From NCBI RefSeq assembly GCF_001619985.1, contig NW_017264195.1:310001-374000 (forward strand): a stretch of DNA of 64,000 nucleotides, written 5' to 3'. The notes beneath the pieces are model-generated. The model was given only the letters and a program-made list of their open reading frames with translations, had not been told where the DNA came from and made no database searches. Below, piece after piece: positions 22,975-35,364 of the stretch; within the stretch, counting starts at the first letter, position 1, and every line of letters starts with the position of its first letter. This stretch comes from Xylona heveae TC161 (lineage: Eukaryota > Ascomycota > Xylonomycetes > Xylonales > Xylonaceae). Both the position numbers and the translations under genes were made by a program.

Positions 22975-24546
22975 TCATGTCTGCAGGTAAGACTCAAAGT
23001 TGGGAACCTTGATGTTTCTGCCACCTGGCTTTGAAGGATCATGAGTCTTGTTGTGCGACTTGAGGTTGTCAGACCGTGAAAAGTCTTTGGGGCAACCGGG
23101 GACCATGCACTTGAAGGGCTTCTTGCCATCGTGAGTCTTCTCGTGTCGCTTGAGATGCTCCTGGCGCTGAAAGGCTTTATCGCACAGGGCTCCATCGGGC
23201 TTTACCCAACGGCACTTGTGGATCTTGTTGGTGCCTACGACGGTAGCTTCGATCCCACGGATGTTGCAGGTACGTGTCTTGTTGTTCTTTTTACTTGACT
23301 TTGTTACACGCATCGGAGAAGCGAGGTGATAGATACCGCCAGCGGTGGCGGGGCTGACGGTTGGGCGCCCATTGCGGATTGATCGGGTGCTGTTTTGTCG
23401 ACTCGGGGTATGACAGGGAGACGAGGCCAAGCTGTATCCAGTCATTGAGTCTGGGGATTCGGAAATGACGACGCGGTCGTAAAATGGCTGGTACTCTGAG
23501 TTAGGTAGGGGAGTCTGGATCGCAGAGTCGGCGCATGTCTGAGACGGAATGACCGTTCTCGCATGTCTCTCGTTGGTAGATGGCGTGTAGGAGTTGCCGA
23601 TCGGAGATGAAAACTCCGGGGACGGTTGCGCAAGGTCGAAACGAAGAAGAGAAGGATCATAAGGGGTAGCCGAAGTAGCATATCGTGGAACCTCTGGCAT
23701 ATACGGATTCGACATGTGCCCGAATGAAGGCAATTCATAGTCGCCATAATCAAAGTCGAGAATTCCCTTTGGAACCACGACAGGCGCAACGTCCTGGAAA
23801 CCGGACTGCGAGCCGATAACTTCGGTAAAATCCGGCTCCATCATGTGGTTGTGAATGACCGTCGGGTTGCTATAATTGAAATTTTCAGGAGCAAAAAGGT
23901 CGACGGTCGATAGCTCTTCCTCTCGCTTGGGCGTTGAAGGCCCTACTGAATGAGGGGAAATGGCAGAAGAGTGCCCTGAGAGACCAGGCTCCCAGGATGC
24001 GCTCGACGCAACAGAATGACGCCGATAGAAGAAATTCGGAGATGGGGTGGATGGGTGAATGCTAGAAAAGCTAGAACTCGAAGATGGACAGTGTCCTTGC
24101 GTATCGATCCTAGGAGGATTCCTCATAACTCTAGGCATGGCCGAGACGTCGTCCACAAGAAAACCGTCCACAGGTTCTTGAGCTGATGATTGATCTGAAT
24201 TTTTACCTGGGTCAGCCGGCTGATTATGATAAATATCATACGTGCAGAAGAGTCAAGTCGAAAGAGGTGTATTGTCAGATGATGCGTAGACATGATCGAC
24301 TTGAAACTTACTAGAAAAGAGGCGTGGACAGGTAATGTGATTGACAAGCAAAACAATGGAAGAGATGTGGTGGGGATGAGGGGACTTGGTGGTATGTGTA
24401 TTTCAAAAACAAGACGACAAACCAGATGGAAGAGTTGGACTTTTGAATAAGAACATCCATCCGATTACGCAACAGAAATTCACATATGATTGATGGACGG
24501 AAAGAGACTAGAGGCAGAAGAGCTTGGACTTACCCTTGTGGAACAT
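22975..24546 (-). CDS. brlA: BrlA-like C2H2 regulator of conidiation, alpha and beta starts
   Basis: Transcription factor that switches on asexual sporulation in Eurotiomycetes. Two C-terminal C2H2 fingers: the first contains [14 protein letters not shown], the second [19 protein letters not shown], followed by GGRN. The [15 protein letters not shown] and GGRN elements match A. nidulans BrlA as I remember it, as does the [22 protein letters not shown]-terminal region. Finger 1 is unusual: Cys-x9-Cys rather than Cys-x4-Cys. The alpha start is the ATG at 24138 (387 aa, single exon to TGA 22975). A beta form is readable: ATG at 24546, 13-nt exon, 339-bp intron 24195-24533 (gtaagt..ttcag), then an in-frame join adding 23 residues. 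A second acceptor 12 nt upstream (cccag, ending 24207) is also in frame. Orthology to brlA is likely but finger 1 makes it not absolute. Confidence 0.8.
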
Positions 24547-27500
24547 TTTATGTGCTAAAATGCCCCAGGCACGACGCGTCGGTGGTCGCGAGCAAAGCAA
24601 GGCAAGGTTTTGGAATGTGCCCAGCGGGTGTGGCAACGGCGAGCTTTTGTAGAGCTCTCTCTTTGCCCGTCAGAGCGTGTAGGTTGACCAACTTTAACCG
24701 ACTAGCCGTTCCGGAACGGACAGAATCTCAAATCCTTCTTGGCGTCCGAAAGAAGCAGACAGAGATAAGTGAAGAGAGTGGCGTGTTTCCCTTTGGTCCC
24801 TTTTGACGGTTTGAATCTCGAGATGGCCGGCCTAATCGGACCACTGTAAGGGACGAGGGCGGGGTAAGCCTATCTGAACGAGGCACCAGGAACCGTGAAG
24901 CCGCTCGAGCGTTGCTTCTGTATCTGCTTTGCTCTCTTCTGAAAGCGTCAGAAAGAAAAAGAGTTGTAAAGGGCTCTTCTTTCACAACGACGAAAGAAAA
25001 GGCCTTGCAGATGGTGGTCTCAGAGATCATCCAAAACGGGCCAGCACACCTTCTTTTAAGGAATAAACTTAGTGGATCCCTCACTTGGTTGGCTCTTTTG
25101 GGGGAGGTCTGTATTGTAGCAATGAACCGCTGGTAAAATATGAGTAGGGCTGGTCACTTTTTGTCTGGAGGAAAAGAATCCCGGGCCCAACCGATTGAAA
25201 CAGACGCCTTGTTGGAACGTTCATCCACAAATCAATGGCGTAGTCAACAAGAGGCAAGCCCAAACTATTTTGTGAGCAGGGACGGCTAAACAATTTCGTC
25301 ACAGACTAGTCCCACCTGGCAGGGAGGTTGAGCGAGGCCGGGAGCGCTGCGCGTGACGGTCGAGAGAATGAAAAACACCAGTGATGGGAGAAAATAGAAA
25401 TGAACGGTACTGAGAGGCTGGTTTGGACTTTGTGTATGAATAGCTCGCATTTGAGTTGACGAGTTGTCCAAGTGGGTATTGGAACTTTCCTCGCCGAGCA
25501 TATTTACTAGACGAGACGGCTAGAGGAAGAGGATAAACATGGAACCGGCTGAGTTCAGGGTCCTGGGGAAGGCAGAGAGGCTACTTGCTCGACTCAGGAT
25601 CGGGACCTGCATGAATGATGATGCACCCAATTGCGCAAGTGCACCGTACCAGCATTCCCCAAGCATCGTAAGTTGGCCGGGGCGCGCAGTATCTCCAACG
25701 GGACATATTTTTGGTAAGCAGACCAGGCGGGGGCGAGGCGTTTCATTAATCCAAGGTTGATCAATTCTAGCCGTTCGTAGCAATGAAGTTTCGTCCTCGG
25801 GACCCTTGGCTGAACCCTATTGCCCGCCATACCCTCCCATACCTTGGTTAGCACCAGAATAGCCAGGTCCAGCTTGTCCGATAAGATTCCCGCCCGCAGG
25901 TGCCACTAGACGCGCTCCCTCATCCATGGCCTTTCACTCTGGATTTGCGTCAAATTGATGGAAACGAGACGACTAGTTGGGCTTGTCCTCCTGCATCACA
26001 CTAAAACGCAGGGAAACCTGCGAGATACGAAGCAAAACAGGAAGGGTCGGCTGAAGAAGCTTTGACATACGCCTCTAAGCCATCTATTCTTCCATCGTAT
26101 GGCTTACTCGGTTGTCAGCTTTGTTCACTTGCAGCGAAATAGCATCAGATGCTCGGTCTGTCCACTGACGACGTGCAACATTACTTGCGATCAGCGTTTC
26201 CGTCAGACAAATAACGCGATAGATCGGCCGACCGAGCTTGGCTGAACTTATTTCTCAACAATGGCAGGCAGTGCCGGCTGCTGGGGAATGTGTCTGTTGC
26301 TCAATTTGGGGGGAGGGCAACTGCCAGGAATGAGTTCGCACAGACCCCACCGTAGCCATTGCAATTGGGACTGCCGCAGTCAGCGGCCGCCTCCTGGTTC
26401 TCGGGTAAAGTAAACATCTGCGACATAGCCAAGGGCTGCCCTTTGACTACAGTGGCTCTACTTCGACCGTTTGACCAGCATCGAGGCCTGCAGTGTGCAG
26501 CTGCATCATGCACAATTCGGCTGCGTTTGTCCAAAGAAAGGAGAAGGGGTTGCCGGGACCTGGAGGGATTGTCTGCCGCTCTGGCATCGCTTCTGGCCTC
26601 GGATCGCACCGTCGAGCGATCAACGGATGATCTGTGCGGGCGCCACTGGCTGCGCATCATAACGCTGTGCATTAGCTTGATTTGCATGGGGCATCATTTC
26701 ACGGAATGAAAAGCCGGTAGCTATACCAGGCTTTCTGCGCCCGGACTGGACTAGGAGGGATGCCTGTGCTTTCAGGAAAGGTATCGGCCGCGTCGCGTCA
26801 GACATCTTTAGGAATGTCTCTGATGCCCTCATGCTGTAATGTACAGGCCGAAAAGCTCGGTTGATCGTGGCTGTCAATGCTCACCTAACCACCACTAAGA
26901 ATGACGCCTCCTCTCTTGATGCTCCCTTTTCCCTGGACCGGAGCTTTATAATATCAACAGCAAGGCGGACAACTGCAGATCCCACGTTGACAGAAGCAGG
27001 TACGCGCCTGTCTTCTACTGCGCAGACGGGCAGCGACATGAACTTGACGTTCATTGACGTCGTCAAGCCTTGGTTGAAAGAAACGAATTCAAGCAACATA
27101 GGTCCTGAAACCTCAATTCCATGTTTCGCATGTATTGAAGAAAAAGTTAAATCATCAGATTGAAAATCGCATGATGTTGAGAAAATTAGCCTGCTTTCAT
27201 TTTGCTGTTTGATCTTCCAGTGCTACCCAACTGGGATTAGTTGCTTGTCGAGCTGACGCGCCGGGTACTTGCGAGATTCATGCTGCCCCCCCCCCCATGG
27301 GGAGGAAATCATCGCGTATTGTATTTCCAATGCCGTCTAAAGTTGCTATCATGAACGATGACAGATTTTGCAGCTGTGGACGGTAACATAATAACAGACA
27401 AGGGGGCAGGCAATATCTCCGGAGTGTAAGAGAGATCAATGAGCTAACACGAGAGCCAACACTGAAGTGTGTAAGAGAATTCGGCTTAGTTTGAACAAGG

Positions 27501-30342
27501 GAAAAAGGGCAGCCTTGCAGCATCCACAGGAGAACAGGGGGTTGAGCCGAGAACATCGCGGCCACCAGGAGTGTGATCCGTCACTTTTAACTGATCCTCG
27601 TCCGAAAAGAGAGAAGAGAACCTCTTTCACGTCGCACCGATCGGTGCAGCTCAGAAGACCTTCCCTACTAAGAGCAACGAAACCAACGCGACATTGGCAA
27701 GGACAATGACAGATTCTCAGTGTAATTGACCCTGTCGCTGGAATTGTCCGAATCTGCTATGTCCCCCAGTCCAGACCCAAAGGATTTTTCTAACGGCAAG
27801 CGAAAGCCGTTAGAGATCTTGATCCAGACGCGCCCGAGGGCATTGGCGAATCCTCGGGGTGAAAATCTATTGAATCTTGTCAAACTCTCAGAGAGGATAT
27901 ATCGAATCGTAATACGAACTCTCTAACAAGCTTCGAACCTTCACGTTATCCCGCTGGATAGAGCAGTTTATTCACATCGTAAACGGTATCATATTACTTC
28001 CGATTAGCTTTCATTCCATTGCCGTAGTGTCCGAAAATAGCGTCCGTTCATCCCCAGGTCCAGATACGACCTGTCTCCTGATATTTTGGCAGTCAGTGCT
28101 GAACAATGGAGTCAATGCGGACGAGCGTCGGCATATGCGAATGCGATCTCCTATGCACTTTTCCCAGTTGATGATGACATTGACGCTGGTAGTCACAATT
28201 ATGACTTATTACTCCGTAGCTGGCTCCTAAGCCGACCTTGGTCGCTTGCCATCCTTCTCAGAGACAGCCACCATGTGCCTCCACAGCTCCCTCCCAGCTC
28301 ATAGCACTACGTATGCGAACCAGACGCCACCTCGCCCGTTCCTAGGTGCATCTCTCAAGGAACGCCAGACAGCGAGTCCAACCGACCAATGATAGCCACG
28401 ATCAGTGAAGTCAAAATGTTGGTTTAGTTGTCATTGCTGTTGCACTGACAATGTCCTGTCATCATCTGCGATCGCTCCAACCCCTCAATCTGTCGATCGT
28501 GCGTTTTAACTTTTCAGGCACCAAACCATCCTCTAATGTAGATTTGGAATTCTCTCTTTTCATCAGGAGTCGGCATTACGCAATAAGGTTTTCGTTTTCG
28601 TCACTTGCTGTAGTCTGCCCTCCTTTCTCCGCTGTAATAATCCTCGCTCGTATTTGATACTCATCTCAAAGCCATCTCATGCTTCAAATCCATCAGCTTG
28701 GTGTGGCCTGTTTACCTTGCAAAGCCAGTTGGCGGCCCCCACAGATATCCTGAGAGACGGTGCTGCGCTTGGCTTCGGAGGCGACCGTACGAGACCACCC
28801 AAGGCACTAGCTAAAATCTTCCACAGGCAGTGCATACCTGTCTCAAACAGTATGGAAACTTCATCCACGCGTTTATTCAATTTGATTTGATTCATTTCAT
28901 GCCACATCCATGGATCCATATCTAGCCAATCTTCGGTCGCGCCTGTTGTTACATCCGTGCCGGCTTTTCAAGTTCGAGCTTGCTGCCGCAGAGCTTCAGG
29001 CACCCATCTTGGCGAGATGCATGCTGTTCTGCTGCGATACTGCTCTCGTCTCAAAGAAGCAGTGGTTTGTTGTCTGTTAATCATTTCTGAATTCCGGCAA
29101 CGCCGATATCACCCTTCGTGGTATATACTGACTGCCCGCTTTTTGCATTCGTCGCATAAAAAATAGGTCGAAAGAAACCAGTACTCGTTGATCATAGACA
29201 CGCTTAAATGAGATTATCTTTATGACCGAGATGTCGATCCTTGCCTTGTGCCGTGATTCATGCAGGCATGCTTGACATCGAAGACGTCTGCTGCTTGATT
29301 AGACTGCGTAAGCGTGTGCTCGATTGTCCGCTTTGAGAAGCGTGTCGGAGCTATTCTTCATCTCATGTGTTTATGTTTCAAAACTTTTCCAGTTGGCCAG
29401 AGCCTTGAGACGGCTAAATCGTCCCGGACGTCATGGAAATTGGAGAAAAAAGAAACTCTGGAAACATGTTCATCATTGAGTGCAGCTTCAAGAGAAACAA
29501 TGCGTCAACCTGAAAAGATTCGACGGCAATAGCATGAAGTATTGCCCAGAAGTCATCCTGCGATGATTAAACAATTCTTACCTCTTCCTCTTTGTCTCTG
29601 ATAATCTAAGACTCGGGCACCTTAGAGCTTTAGCCAGGTGTACACATTAACTTAGGTGGTCTGATGTGCTAACAAGGTCTTTAGAGTTGTTAAGAGGTTC
29701 TTCGTTCAAGCGATGGAGATTGCCGGCATGAAGTTTATACGAGTGCGGTGTTTGGCGTTGAATTTTGTCGCCCTCAAAAATGTTTTGCAACTACGATTCG
29801 TCTGGTCCAGTGCGTCCTTGTTGGAAGCTGAGAAGTCCCACCATCAAAACTTTTGCTCATTTGATGTTAGTTACTCATGTAGCCCGTCAAGGAAAAGGCA
29901 TCTTGTATCAGCTTGTGTCATTAGCTGCAGGCAGATTCGAAAAACTTTTGGAGCCTCAACTTGGAGATGTTGGCCAGCAAGTTATCCACATTTCTTTACC
30001 CACCGTGTCGAAAACAAAGAGGTTAAACAATTGAGGATAATGGAAATATTCTGAGGTTTGAGCCGGAGATTACAGCAACCGTTCGCCAATTGATATTGAG
30101 AAAAGAAGGGGCAGTAAATTGCTAGTAGTACAGTAAAGCAAAACTCGATTATCCTGCCCATCAACTGTTTTGCACACAATAATTACCACACTATGTCCTG
30201 CTCTTCCAGAGAGCACGGTTAGGGCTGAGTAAGACTGAGGTATGAAAAGCTCGATGCCTTCATTGCATAGACTGCCGAGACTCAGCGGAGGCTATGTTTT
30301 AAGGAAGTCGGAGGCGAACTCCATGGCTCTCTCCATCCAACA
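24547..30342 (-). promoter_or_regulatory. Long upstream region of brlA
   Basis: 5.8 kb without a credible gene, between brlA and the next minus-strand gene. The first 483 nt upstream of the beta ATG contain no ATG on the minus strand and are C/T-rich, as expected of a leader. The ATG at 25030 opens a 100-codon frame ending at 24728, a candidate upstream ORF. A. nidulans brlA is known to have a very long regulatory region and a beta leader with a short upstream ORF. No individual protein-binding site is claimed here. Confidence 0.5.
24728..25030 (-). other. Candidate upstream ORF in the brlA-beta leader
   Basis: 100 codons plus stop (starts MISETTICKAF). It is the nearest ATG upstream of the beta start and ends 181 nt before it. 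Composition is not protein-like, so if used it would act by translation control. A. nidulans has a 41-codon upstream ORF at the comparable place. Whether the transcript includes 25030 is unknown. Confidence 0.3.
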
Positions 30343-32192
30343 CTAGGAAAGGTCATCGCTCCGATCCTCCGGAAATTCCTCGTCAGAAGAATTTAGGATT
30401 TTATTGACCCCACGGAGGAAGATAGTGCTGAGCCGTTTCGCGATTGTCGAAACCGTGTGCCCCATCTTTGCTGCCATGCTGTCCATCGAATGCATGCGAG
30501 AAAGAGGTTCGAATTCTTCCTCCAAACGGGAATTGTGAGGGCTCATAACTTGCTCGTTGGCTTCACTCGACGGGAATTCTAGAGAGAGATCCGGTGCATC
30601 CGTTCCAAAGATAGGGGCAATGGCAACCACGGACGCCCCAAGAGCTTCGGGATCCTCGGCCAGTGCAAAAATATTTGATGATCTCTCCTTGCGAAAGACG
30701 GCAGAGTGCCTGGGAAGCTGAACACGCGTGGATACTTTTCTCAAGAGCGCGGAAAGCCGCTCCCTACGACTGGGGTTCCGCTGGATGCATGTCTGATTCA
30801 TATCGCGAAAGGTGGAGCCGAGCGACTGCAAATCATCCCGAGACTCTCCAGCTTGTGCCCGAGTCGACCCAACGGATTCACCCGAACGTTCCTGATGGTG
30901 AGATTGTGGCATTTTTCTGGGTAGTTGTGAGCCTAGTTGTTCTTCCAGTCAAGTAGCGGCGAAAATACTCACGAATGATCGATAATAAATCTTGGAACAA
31001 AAACTGCTTGCTTGTATCCCTTGCTGTAAAGACTCGCAGCAGACTTAGATCTGTAGATTAAGGGTGTGGACTTTCTCGAAGTTGGTGTGGTCGAGTTTGA
31101 GCGAACGAGACTGTCGAATGATTTCGAGCTCGGCTTACGCTGAGGAGATGCACCGGGACTCAAAAATGAGGGAGGGAAAATAAGCTGGATATCGTTTCTC
31201 TTGTGAATGTCAAGAAAAAGGGGCTCCTCGTTTTGTGACAAGATGTCTTTCAGATCCTTGATGCTGCTAATTGAAAGCGATCGAGACGTAGACGGACGAC
31301 GAGCGAGCTTGGAAAACGTGAGAGACGAAGAGCGTTTTGGGGGAGTAGGGACAGAGAGTCTTGTTGGTCGTAAGCCCGGGGAGCCTACTGAGAAACTCCT
31401 GCTGAGGGGTACAAGAAATTGCTTGGGCGAGGCTGGTACGTGGAGCCTATTCTCCTTGGAGAGTTCCTCGTGAAATGTGGCAGGCCTCAGGTACGATTTT
31501 GCAAAGAAAGGTTCCAAGAGTTTTTGGTCGTTTGCCTGCACGGATAAGGCTCGGAACCGAAGGAACTGCATATTCTCCGGCGCGCTTCTACAGTTGCCTG
31601 GTGAAGCCATTTCCCACAGTTCGCTTGAGCCATCAAGACCCCGACCCGTTGTTTCCAGCTCATCAACCACGTCTTTCAACTTTCTGGGGAGCCGGTCAAC
31701 GACTGAAATGGGAGGCGATGGCGGAAAAGATGGCCCATGGTCGAAAAACGCATCCTCAGCAGCGGGCATGAAGCCCCTTGGATCGTTTTCGAGATGCTCG
31801 TAGAAAGCTGACCGCATGATATAGGGTAGTACTTCGCCAATGACATCCAATCCAAAGGAGCTTTTCCTGGGAGACAACACCGATGTCGACCCTTTGATAA
31901 AACCAGTATATGCGTCCTCATACTGATTTTGCAACAGAAAGAAAACGAACTCGCAAACATCAAGCAATCAAAAAGGGCTCGCAAATGCTTCATAACAACC
32001 GAAAATAGAAAGAGCTTATATCGCTCCTTCCAAATTGCAACAGATCAGACAAAAGCACAAAAGTCAATCAGATTGCACCTCAAAGCGCAGAAGATCCCCC
32101 CTCCAGTGGAGAAGGGGCCAAAGAGGGGATACATGTTTGAAAAGATGATAGCAAAAATCGACAAACTTCTGGTATTTTATAACCATTTCCAT
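30343..32192 (-). CDS. Ser-rich protein of unknown function (545 aa)
   Basis: Three exons: 32079-32192, 30973-31922 and 30343-30916. Intron 1 (31923-32078) ends in a strong pyrimidine tract and gives WRGDLLRFE-YEDAYTGFIKG in phase 0. Intron 2 (30917-30972) joins DHS to KMPQSHH. Start is the ATG at 32192; the frame is open further up but lacks ATG. Residues 1-100 look folded (aromatic, LHWRGDLLRFEYEDAYTGF, IGEVLPYIMRSAF). The middle is a long Ser/Pro/Arg-rich disordered region with many SPRK- or TPPKR-like sites, suited to phosphorylation. The end is helical (AKRLSTIFLRGVNKIL). No known domain recognised. It is brlA's upstream neighbour on the same strand but 5.8 kb away. Confidence 0.7.
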
Positions 32193-33702
32193 ATTCAGAG
32201 GCTCAAATGAATTGCACCAAACACAACCACGATTGTCAACAAAACAGAATGTGTGTGAGAAAAAGAAGCATTCGCTTGCGGTGACAACAATCAACTGCCC
32301 CTCGCCAGTCCCGTGATGTTCTCGCTTATGGACAGGGGACCTTTTCCCTATTGCAGAGCCCTTGTAGACGTCAAATTCTCACTTTGCTGACGTTGATCAA
32401 TTGCTAGGAAACATCTGTCATCTCAGAATCTAATATTTATGCGATTCAGTCATACAGCACAGTGATGCATTTTATACAGACAATGAAAAAGCTCGCAGAA
32501 GTACGTGCATCGCACTTTTGGCAGCGATTATCTGGTGTATGCTGAAAATGCGGAGAAATAGCGTGGAGGGAGAGCTTAAGCTAAGGACGGATCAGCACCT
32601 CACTAAACCTTCGTTAGAAGGATTAGCCCAAGGGACTCTTTGTATAGATTTCAAATTCACATATCTTCGGCTTTACAAAACGAATTTGCAGCATGGATCT
32701 CAAGCTTGCGAAACCAAAGATTCTCTTGGGATTGTTAGGCACGTTGGCATTCGAGAGACGTTATTTCTATTTCAAAAATGGCGGTGGCGCCGTATAGCAG
32801 CTGGATGACTTGAGCCGATTCAGCGTTCTGTGGGCTGGACACTACAGCCGGGCACACTACATCCAAGCAATGACCATCTCCTTTCTGTGATATTCCCGAT
32901 GCGCTTATGGAGACATTCCGCGACAATCTGCACCGTTAACCGACATTACTATGGTAGAAAAGCCGGGTTTAGTGGTTTTGGGCAGGGGCCCTTGACTAGC
33001 TCTTCGGCGACTTCGCAGAGGGGCCGAGTTTTCGTTCACACGGCAGAGAAACCAGCGGTCGACTCTGCTGCATTGGATCACGACCCGCCTTTCTAGGGAC
33101 GGTTTTATTTGTATGAATCATTCTCTTGATGCGAACCAATATTGAACTGCCGCCCATGGCTAAACACTGTCCAATCAAAACCTCGTGGCCGGGGCTAGGT
33201 ATGACTAATCCCTTGATAGCGACTGCCTAGACGGCGGCTTTAAAGCGGTAACTACTCTCTGGAAGCCGGGCACTACTCTGTACACAGGTCTAAGGCGGCT
33301 TATTCTAGCAACAGGGCTCCACTGGCCGCCGACATTGTTGTTTAACAACCCCAATTGAGCAGTTCCTCTGTGGTTATTAGCCGTTTACAGCGCGGCCCTT
33401 CGGAGTAGGAAATCCGTGCCGCGTACAATGATGGTTATCGACAAATCTTGTACAAAATGTAAAGGAAATTGGGCTGGGGATGATAGACGTGGATTACGGG
33501 ATACCAGGCACAGTGTGACTCCTTGTATCAATATCACTGGGGTCACCCGACTTGCAATGTTCGAGGAGAATCGAGCAGCCAAAGAACTCGCGGTAGCAGA
33601 TGTGCCTATATATTTGGCAGGGTCAACCTCTTCTTGAAATCTTCAAGTTCTTCACATCATTGTCCGCGTTCCAATTTTCGGTCAAAGTCAAGAAGGAAGC
33701 GA
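32193..33702. other. Divergent intergenic region
   Basis: 1.5 kb between the Ser-rich gene and the MFS transporter, holding both promoters. A GC-richer patch at about 33185-33400 may be an old repeat, but I could not find ends. No gene seen. Confidence 0.55.
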
Positions 33703-35364
33703 ATGAGAATGGCCATCCAAGAACGAGACATCGCCCGGGCGGCTCAGCATCCAAAGACGGAGATGGAAGAAAAAGGAGAAAATGTCAATGCTGCAATTCC
33801 GACGCCAGGATCGACAGACGAGGGCTTTCCTCCGCCTGACGTCGGTGTTCCGGCTATGCTACAGCTATTTGGACTCTCTGTTGTCGAGATCACGGCCTGG
33901 GGGTAAGTATATTTTTTATTTCGAGAGAAGGAGCTGTATCTAACATGCCTTAAACAGGCTTGGCTACTCGTATGGTGCTCTGGCAGACTATTTCTACAAT
34001 AACCCTCCTTTCAAGGGTGTCGGTTATGTGTCTGCGGCCGGTATGGTTTCGAATGTAAGCAGATACCGAGCTTGATATGAGGTCAAGAGACTAATTCGCA
34101 AACTTCAAGGGTGTGCTTCAAATCGCTCTGCCCTTCATTATCTACTATCTCAATTTCTTCCAAACACACCGAATAGCCACAATGTGGCTAGGGTGTCTCA
34201 TTTGTACCGCGTCTCCCATTGGAGCTGCATTTTGCAAGACTGTACGCAGAAACCAGCACTCCCTTCTGCTTCGCGCTTTGGATGTGAAACTTATTTTTCG
34301 CTAATTTAGGCACCTGGCTTGCTGATTTGTTTGGGTCCTCTCAATGGCCTAGGCTCTTCAATGCTGTTTGCTCCTTCTATTGCTTATGTCGCAGACTGGT
34401 TTGTTAAAAGGAAGAGTGGGGCTTACGGAGTCATGTATGCATAAATCTGGTTCATCAGCATCCACACAAACTAATTCAATTCAATAGTTGCGGTGCCGGT
34501 GGGCTTTCAGGTGCAGTATTGCCGCCAATCTTCTCGATCTCTCTGGAACGATACGGACCCAAGGCAACTTTGATCGGTTGGGGGATAGCCTCATTCATAT
34601 TGACTGCCTCCGCTTTGTTCTGCATCAAAGGACGCACGCCTCCTCCGCCAAGGTCCAAACCTTCACTTTCAGATTTCGACTTCATCACCAAGAACCCCTG
34701 GATGCTTCTTGCTTTTGTGACGGCGCAGTGGGTGCAAGCGATTGCACACTATTTGCCATCTACATATCTGCCGCAAATCGCAACAGATTACGGCATCCAT
34801 CCGACCAAAGCGGCCACCCTGACCAGTCTCATCAACGCAGCAACTGCAATTGGACAACCGCTACAGGGCATGCTTGCAGACTACAATGGATTCTACGTTC
34901 CCATGCTAATCTCGACTGTTGGTTCGGGTGTCGAGACACTTGCGATATTTGCCAATGCCCACGTATACGGCGTGCTGATTGTCTACGCGCTCCTCTACGG
35001 AGCTACGGCAGGCGGCTTCTCGGTTCTTCGGCCCCGATTTGCCGCGGCGATTCTGGGCCCTGACGAAAGCTCGAGTAAGGAAAAGGCTTTGCTCATTTTC
35101 GGGATCCTCACTTGTTTCCGCGGCATTGCTATCCTCGTTTCTGGCTTCGTTGCCGACGCATTGATCGATCCCAAGAAGAGCGTCAACAAGACTTATGGCA
35201 GTGGAGGAAAGTGGCGACCCCTCATCATCTTCACCGCAGTCGCCATGCTGGTGGCTAGCTTGGCGGCTCTGGCCAAGTTCGTCGATCCTTTTCGCAAGCA
35301 GAAGAAGGCTGCCAAGGATGCAGAGATGAGTCGCCACCACAGCGAAGACGCTCTGCAGGCATAA
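33703..35364 (+). CDS. MFS transporter, monocarboxylate-porter-like
   Basis: Twelve-helix major facilitator, 476 aa, of the fungal monocarboxylate (MCT/SLC16-like) group, which moves small carboxylates or related solutes across the plasma membrane. Five exons with introns 33903-33957, 34055-34109, 34242-34309 and 34435-34487, all with clear gt..ag and in-frame joins (for example TAW-GLGYSYGAL and GVI-CGAGGLSG). Typical marks are DWFVKRKSGAYGV (cytosolic loop between helices 4 and 5 with basic residues) and GGLSGAVLPPI. An acidic N-terminal tail precedes helix 1; a Lys-rich loop and tail close the protein. Start at the ATG 33703; the open frame extends upstream but is not preceded by another ATG close by. 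Substrate not predictable. Confidence 0.9.

Noticed and set aside
26301-26687. 128-codon minus-strand frame upstream of brlA
   Set aside because: Arg/Ser-rich chance frame in GC-richer DNA, with an equally long frame on the other strand.
32079-32192. Alternative first exon starting MYPLFGPFSTGGG for the Ser-rich gene
   Set aside because: It is in another frame of the same DNA. The splice phase fits only the frame starting at 32192.
33185-33400. GC-rich stretch suspected to be a small transposon
   Set aside because: No terminal inverted repeats or target-site duplication could be found by eye.
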